Source of the DNA: Acidobacteria bacterium RIFCSPLOWO2_12_FULL_68_19
Lineage (GTDB): Bacteria; Acidobacteriota; Vicinamibacteria; Vicinamibacterales; UBA2999
NCBI GenBank assembly: GCA_001767525.1
Contig: MELF01000038.1
Span: 1-64,000, forward strand
Reading direction: 5' to 3'
DNA: 64,000 nt
A model generated the notes under the pieces. It was not told the origin of the DNA and made no database searches. It worked only from the letters and a program-made list of their open reading frames with translations. Below are positions 60,852 to 64,000 of this stretch, one piece after another (positions within the stretch are counted from its first letter, which is position 1; every line of letters starts with the position of its first letter). The translations under genes were made by a program, and so were the position numbers.

Positions 60852-60976
60852 CTACATGGAAGTGTACTGCCAGCCGGTGCGCCAGTAGAGGCATATCCAG
60901 TCTACGTCGAGCTCGTTCGCCGCGGCCGGGGACATCGCGGCGGAGACACGTCACTCGCGCGACCCCGAGCGATGGA

Positions 60977-62512
60977 TCACGGCGCCTCCTGCGCCTGCTC
61001 GAGATCGACGAGCACCTTGCGGAAGTCGAGCAGCGCCCGCAGCTCGTTGGTCTGCGCCGTGGCGAGGTCGCGCTGCGCCTGCAGGACGAGGAACGTCGTC
61101 GACAGCCCCACCTGCAGCCGCGCGTTCTCCGCGTCGAGCCGCCGCCCGGCGAGCTGCCGCGCCGACATCGACGCCTGCACCTGCTGGCTCGTGTTCATCA
61201 CCTGGTCGGCCAGCCGCGCGATCGTGGCGGCAATCTCGAGCTCCAGTGTCCGCAGTCTCGCGTCCACCTGACGACGCTCGACCCGGCCGCGGGCGGCGGC
61301 CGCATCGGCGGCGCTCGTACCGAGCGGAACACTCACGGTCACGCCAGCGATCCACGTCGGGTAGTCGAGCGAGCCCATCGCGCCAAGCGCATCGAAGTAC
61401 CCGCCCGGAATCGCGCCCACGCCCGTCGTGCCCAGCACGTTGCCCGTCCGCAGAATCCGGGTGCCGCCGACGCCGTTCAGCGTGAGCGCCAGATTCAGGT
61501 CGACCGCCGGCTTCCGCTGATCGTCCAGCAGCCGGAGGTTGAGCTCGGCGCTCTCGCCCTGCCGCCGCAGCACGTCGACGTCGGTGCGGTTGGCGATCGC
61601 CCGCGCGACGATGGCCGCGACGTCAAGGGCCGGCATCGTCTCGTACCCGGGACGGTCGGTCGGCGCGAGCGTCGTTCGCCACAGCGGGTCGGTCGTGTCG
61701 GTCACGATGAGCTGTCCGAGCGCCACCTGCGCCGCTCGCCACGCCCCTTCGGCCGCCACCGCGGCCTGCGTGCGCGCGGCGACCTCGGCGTCCGACTGCA
61801 GGACGTCGATCTCCGCGACGGTGCCGAGCTCCAGGCGCAGGCGGTTCTCCTGTGCCTGCCGCTCGGCGAGCGCGACCGACTGCCGCGCCGTCTGCAGCGC
61901 ATCCACTGTATAGACGAGATCCCAGTAGGCGCGCCGGACGGCCGCCAGGATCTGCCCCGTCCGCTGTCGCGCGGTCGTGTCGGCGGATGCTCGACCGAGC
62001 CTGGCCTGCGCCACCTGTTCCCGAGTCTGATCGATCCGGAAGCCCCGGAGCAGCGGCTGCGTGAGGGAGGAGGTCACCGACGAGGCGTAGCTCGGATTGA
62101 AGTTCGCGAACAGGTTCGACGTCGCCTGCCGGTCGTTGCCGAAGTCGACCGACAGACGGCCGCCGCCCCACTCGAGCGCCTTGTCCACGGTCGACCCGTA
62201 CGACGAGGTCGTGTTCTGGACGGAGGTCACGCCGGCCCCGCCGACGAGCTGATTCGTCGCCGGATTCGTCTGGTTCCGTTGCGTCAGATAGGTGGTGACC
62301 GTCGTCCCGAAGGCGGCCTGTCGTTGGACGATCGTGAGATCGGCCGCCTCCACGCCGAGGCGGGCTTCGATGAGCTGCGGGTTCGACTCGACCGCGCGCC
62401 GCTCCGCCTCGGCGAGTGACAGCGGAGTCCCGGCGAATGGATCGGACTGCGCCCCCGCGGTCGCGGACCAGAGCAGCGCCGACACGACGAGACGGATGCG
62501 ACACATGGACAT
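60977..62512 (-). CDS. TolC-family outer-membrane efflux protein
   Basis: The protein has 511 aa from ATG 62512 (or ATG 62506) with a signal peptide (~1-22). It has two TolC repeats: 'LSLAEAERRAVESNPQLIEARLGVEAADLTIVQ' and 'LDVAAIVARAIANRTDVDVLRRQGESAELNLRLL', with long helices and periplasmic alpha-barrel pattern. It exports substrates delivered by the MacB-like permease directly upstream (2-bp gap). The membrane-fusion protein should lie beyond the right edge. Confidence 0.93.
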   Translation of the reverse strand: MSMCRIRLVVSALLWSATAGAQSDPFAGTPLSLAEAERRAVESNPQLIEARLGVEAADLTIVQRQAAFGTTVTTYLTQRNQTNPATNQLVGGAGVTSVQNTTSSYGSTVDKALEWGGGRLSVDFGNDRQATSNLFANFNPSYASSVTSSLTQPLLRGFRIDQTREQVAQARLGRASADTTARQRTGQILAAVRRAYWDLVYTVDALQTARQSVALAERQAQENRLRLELGTVAEIDVLQSDAEVAARTQAAVAAEGAWRAAQVALGQLIVTDTTDPLWRTTLAPTDRPGYETMPALDVAAIVARAIANRTDVDVLRRQGESAELNLRLLDDQRKPAVDLNLALTLNGVGGTRILRTGNVLGTTGVGAIPGGYFDALGAMGSLDYPTWIAGVTVSVPLGTSAADAAAARGRVERRQVDARLRTLELEIAATIARLADQVMNTSQQVQASMSARQLAGRRLDAENARLQVGLSTTFLVLQAQRDLATAQTNELRALLDFRKVLVDLEQAQEAP

Positions 62513-62514
62513 AC

Positions 62515-63735
62515 TTACTCGTAACGCAGCGCGTCGATGGGATCGAGCGCCGCCGCTTTTCGGGCCGGATAGAAGCCGAAGAAGATACCAATCGCCGCCG
62601 CACAGCCGAACGACAGGAGCACCGCGTCGACCGTGACGAGCGACGACCACGACATGAGACGGCCGAGAAGGTAGGAGGCGCCGAATCCGACGGCGATCCC
62701 GATGGCGCCTCCTGCCAGGCTCAGCACCACCGCCTCCATGAGGAACTGCAGGAGCACGTCGACGTCCCGCGCCCCGACCGAGAGGCGCAACCCGATCTCG
62801 CGGGTCCGCTCCGTGACCGACACCAGCATGATGTTCATGATGCCGATCCCGCCGACGAGCAGCGACACGGCGGCGATGCTCGCCAGCAGATACGTCATCG
62901 TCGTCGTGGTCGACGTGAGGATGCTCGCGATCTCCTCCTGCGTGCGGACCATGAAGTCATCGTCTCCGCCGGGCGGAATCGTGTGCCGCTCCCGGAGCAG
63001 CGCACCGATGGCCCTCGTCGTCTGCGCCGTGTCGACGCCGTTCTCGGTGGAGATCGTGATGTCGCGGAGATGGTCCTGGCCGAGCAGGCGCTTCATGGCC
63101 GTCGTGAACGGCACGTACACCATGTCGTCCTGGTCCTGCCCGAACATCGCCTGCCCTTTGGTCGCCAGCACGCCGATGACGCGAAACGGCTGGTTCCGGA
63201 TCCGAATCACCTGCCCGATCGGGTCCGTGCCCGACCCGAAGAGCTGATCCCGCACGACCGATCCAATGACGGCGACGCGGGCGGATCGCCGGATGTCGTC
63301 TTCGGTGAAGAAGCTCCCGAACTGCAGGGGCCACGACCGAATCGCCGGCAGCGCCTCGCTGGTGCCCTGCACGACCGTGTTCCAGTTGCCGGTGCCCGCC
63401 ACCACCTGCGTGCGCGTGACGACACCCGGCGAGAGGTACCGGATGCCGGAGATCTCGCGGCGAATCGTCTCGGCGTCCTCGATTGTCAGCGTGGTGGTCG
63501 CCCCCTGCCCGCCGCGCACGGGGCCGAATCCGCCGGCGCCCGCGTTGACGAGGATGACGTTGGACCCGATCGTGCGGATCTGCGCCTCGATCGTGGCGCG
63601 GGCGCCGCTGCCGAGCGCCATCATCACGATGACGGCGGCGACGCCGATGATCATGCCGAGCGCGGTGAGCGCCGTCCGCATCGTGTTGCGCCGCAGCGCC
63701 TTGATCGCCACGACGAACGTCATCAGGAGTGACAT
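62515..63735 (-). CDS. MacB-like ABC transporter permease
   Basis: The protein has 406 aa: one N-terminal helix (~20-42), a large periplasmic MacB_PCD domain (~45-270) and three C-terminal helices (FtsX domain), with 'LGMIIGVAAVIVMMALGSGARATIEAQI' and 'VGGIGIMNIMLVSVTERTREIGLRLSVGA'. There is no ATP-binding domain; the separate ATPase is the partial gene at the right edge. It drives mechanotransmission-type export of peptides, lipids or drugs with TolC. Confidence 0.93.
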   Translation of the reverse strand: MSLLMTFVVAIKALRRNTMRTALTALGMIIGVAAVIVMMALGSGARATIEAQIRTIGSNVILVNAGAGGFGPVRGGQGATTTLTIEDAETIRREISGIRYLSPGVVTRTQVVAGTGNWNTVVQGTSEALPAIRSWPLQFGSFFTEDDIRRSARVAVIGSVVRDQLFGSGTDPIGQVIRIRNQPFRVIGVLATKGQAMFGQDQDDMVYVPFTTAMKRLLGQDHLRDITISTENGVDTAQTTRAIGALLRERHTIPPGGDDDFMVRTQEEIASILTSTTTTMTYLLASIAAVSLLVGGIGIMNIMLVSVTERTREIGLRLSVGARDVDVLLQFLMEAVVLSLAGGAIGIAVGFGASYLLGRLMSWSSLVTVDAVLLSFGCAAAIGIFFGFYPARKAAALDPIDALRYE

Positions 63736-63749
63736 GCCATCCTCAAGGG

Positions 63750-63830
63750 GGTCAGACCCCGGTGATGGGGCGACTCAGGGTTGCTGAAATGGGTGCATGA
63801 CCTCGAGTCGCCCTATCGCCGGGGTCTGCC
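63750..63830. repeat. Large imperfect inverted repeat at the ABC-ATPase 3' end
   Basis: The arms are 63750-63776 (GGTCAGACCCCGGTGATGGG...) and 63805-63830, complementary at about 24 of 26 positions, with a 28-bp loop. The arms contain GACCCCGG/CCGGGGTC. It overlaps the last ~27 codons of the ATPase and its stop. Confidence 0.75.
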
Positions 63831-64000
63831 TCCTCACCGGCCAGGTTCTCCAACTCGACCGCCGCCGTGCGCCGGCGCCCGACCGGCCGGTCGAACCGGA
63901 CGCGGCCGTCGAGAAAGGACACGACCCGCGTGGCGTACTCCGCGATGTCGTGTTCGTGGGTGACGAGCACGATCGTCAGACCGCGCTCGACGTTCAGCCG
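63752..64000 (-). CDS. ABC transporter ATP-binding protein, C-terminal part (runs off the right edge)
   Basis: The open frame continues to 64000. '[32 protein letters not shown]' is the H-loop and end of a MacB/LolD-type ATPase. After it comes an unusual tail '...[20 protein letters not shown]', encoded across a large inverted repeat (63750-63830), so the gene's 3' end seems to have been replaced or extended by repeat DNA. It partners the permease 16 bp downstream. Confidence 0.85.
   Translation of the reverse strand, partial: RLNVERGLTIVLVTHEHDIAEYATRVVSFLDGRVRFDRPVGRRRTAAVELENLAGEEADPGDRATRGHAPISATLSRPITGV

Overview
This window looks like chromosome from a high-GC (mid-60s % by eye) Gram-negative soil-type bacterium. 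The best guess is Acidobacteriota, probably class Vicinamibacteria. This rests on the gene repertoire: a large Oar-like TonB receptor with an N-terminal carboxypeptidase-regulatory domain, PQQ and NHL/YVTN beta-propeller proteins, many small secreted proteins, DUF6152/DUF6644-like genes, PF20091 hydrolase and M56/BlaI regulation. No rRNA is present. One tRNA gene, tRNA-Glu(TTC), is present on the minus strand at 42593-42668. The taxonomic call is an inference from gene content, not from a marker gene.

Layout. 1-1625 is the right part of an IS21-family element (istA end, istB and tandem terminal repeats). 1746-4127 is accessory: a small basic protein, three unknown minus-strand genes and an IS1-like transposase. 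4150-9391 is a minus-strand periplasmic oxidation cluster (cupin, paralogue P1, cytochrome-YVTN protein, PQQ dehydrogenase). 10024-15175 holds a quinone oxidoreductase and a Gfo/Idh-tctC-tctB-tctA tripartite tricarboxylate transporter cluster studded with REP-like hairpins. 15242-18421 holds a VOC protein, a GlcG/HbpS protein, a MITE-like element, a lipocalin-like protein and a LysR regulator. 18578-25351 is a plus-strand cluster: TonB receptor, paralogues P2 and P3, and a PF20091 alpha/beta hydrolase. 25374-29874 holds a small Tudor-like protein, P4, a MetE-like protein, a secreted protein and a cyclase.

30075-34547 holds an RpoZ-like protein, then a BlaI-M56 peptidase-radical SAM-secreted protein unit behind a well-formed promoter/operator. 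34603-37847 holds a beta-barrel protein, an AraC regulator and P5. 38024-42668 is a patchwork island ending at the 3' end of tRNA-Glu: a DUF104/PIN toxin-antitoxin pair, a zinc-ribbon ORF, a broken second toxin-antitoxin locus, an AAA ATPase + DUF4276 pair (candidate defence unit) and a cut IS3 orfA. 42832-64000 is mostly chromosomal: DUF6644-like and DUF6152 genes, a cytochrome/beta-propeller protein, rhomboid protease, a 907-aa coiled-coil protein, gamma-glutamyltransferase, NHL proteins, P6, two translationally coupled metallo-beta-lactamase-fold genes (one subclass B3-like), a Mut7-C protein, an MFS exporter, a PPi-type phosphofructokinase and a MacB/TolC efflux operon running off the right edge.

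The strongest recurring theme is a secreted protein family (P1-P6) sharing a W(D/E)G(D/H/E)TLV core. It occurs six times in 64 kb, repeatedly beside secreted oxidases, propellers, hydrolases and a TonB receptor. The most notable non-coding features are a 282-bp MITE-like element abutting a start codon, REP-like hairpins clustered in the transporter region, CTACCGGCTAC tandem arrays around P6, and a diverged pair of ~140-bp repeats whose edges match the tRNA-Glu 3' end.
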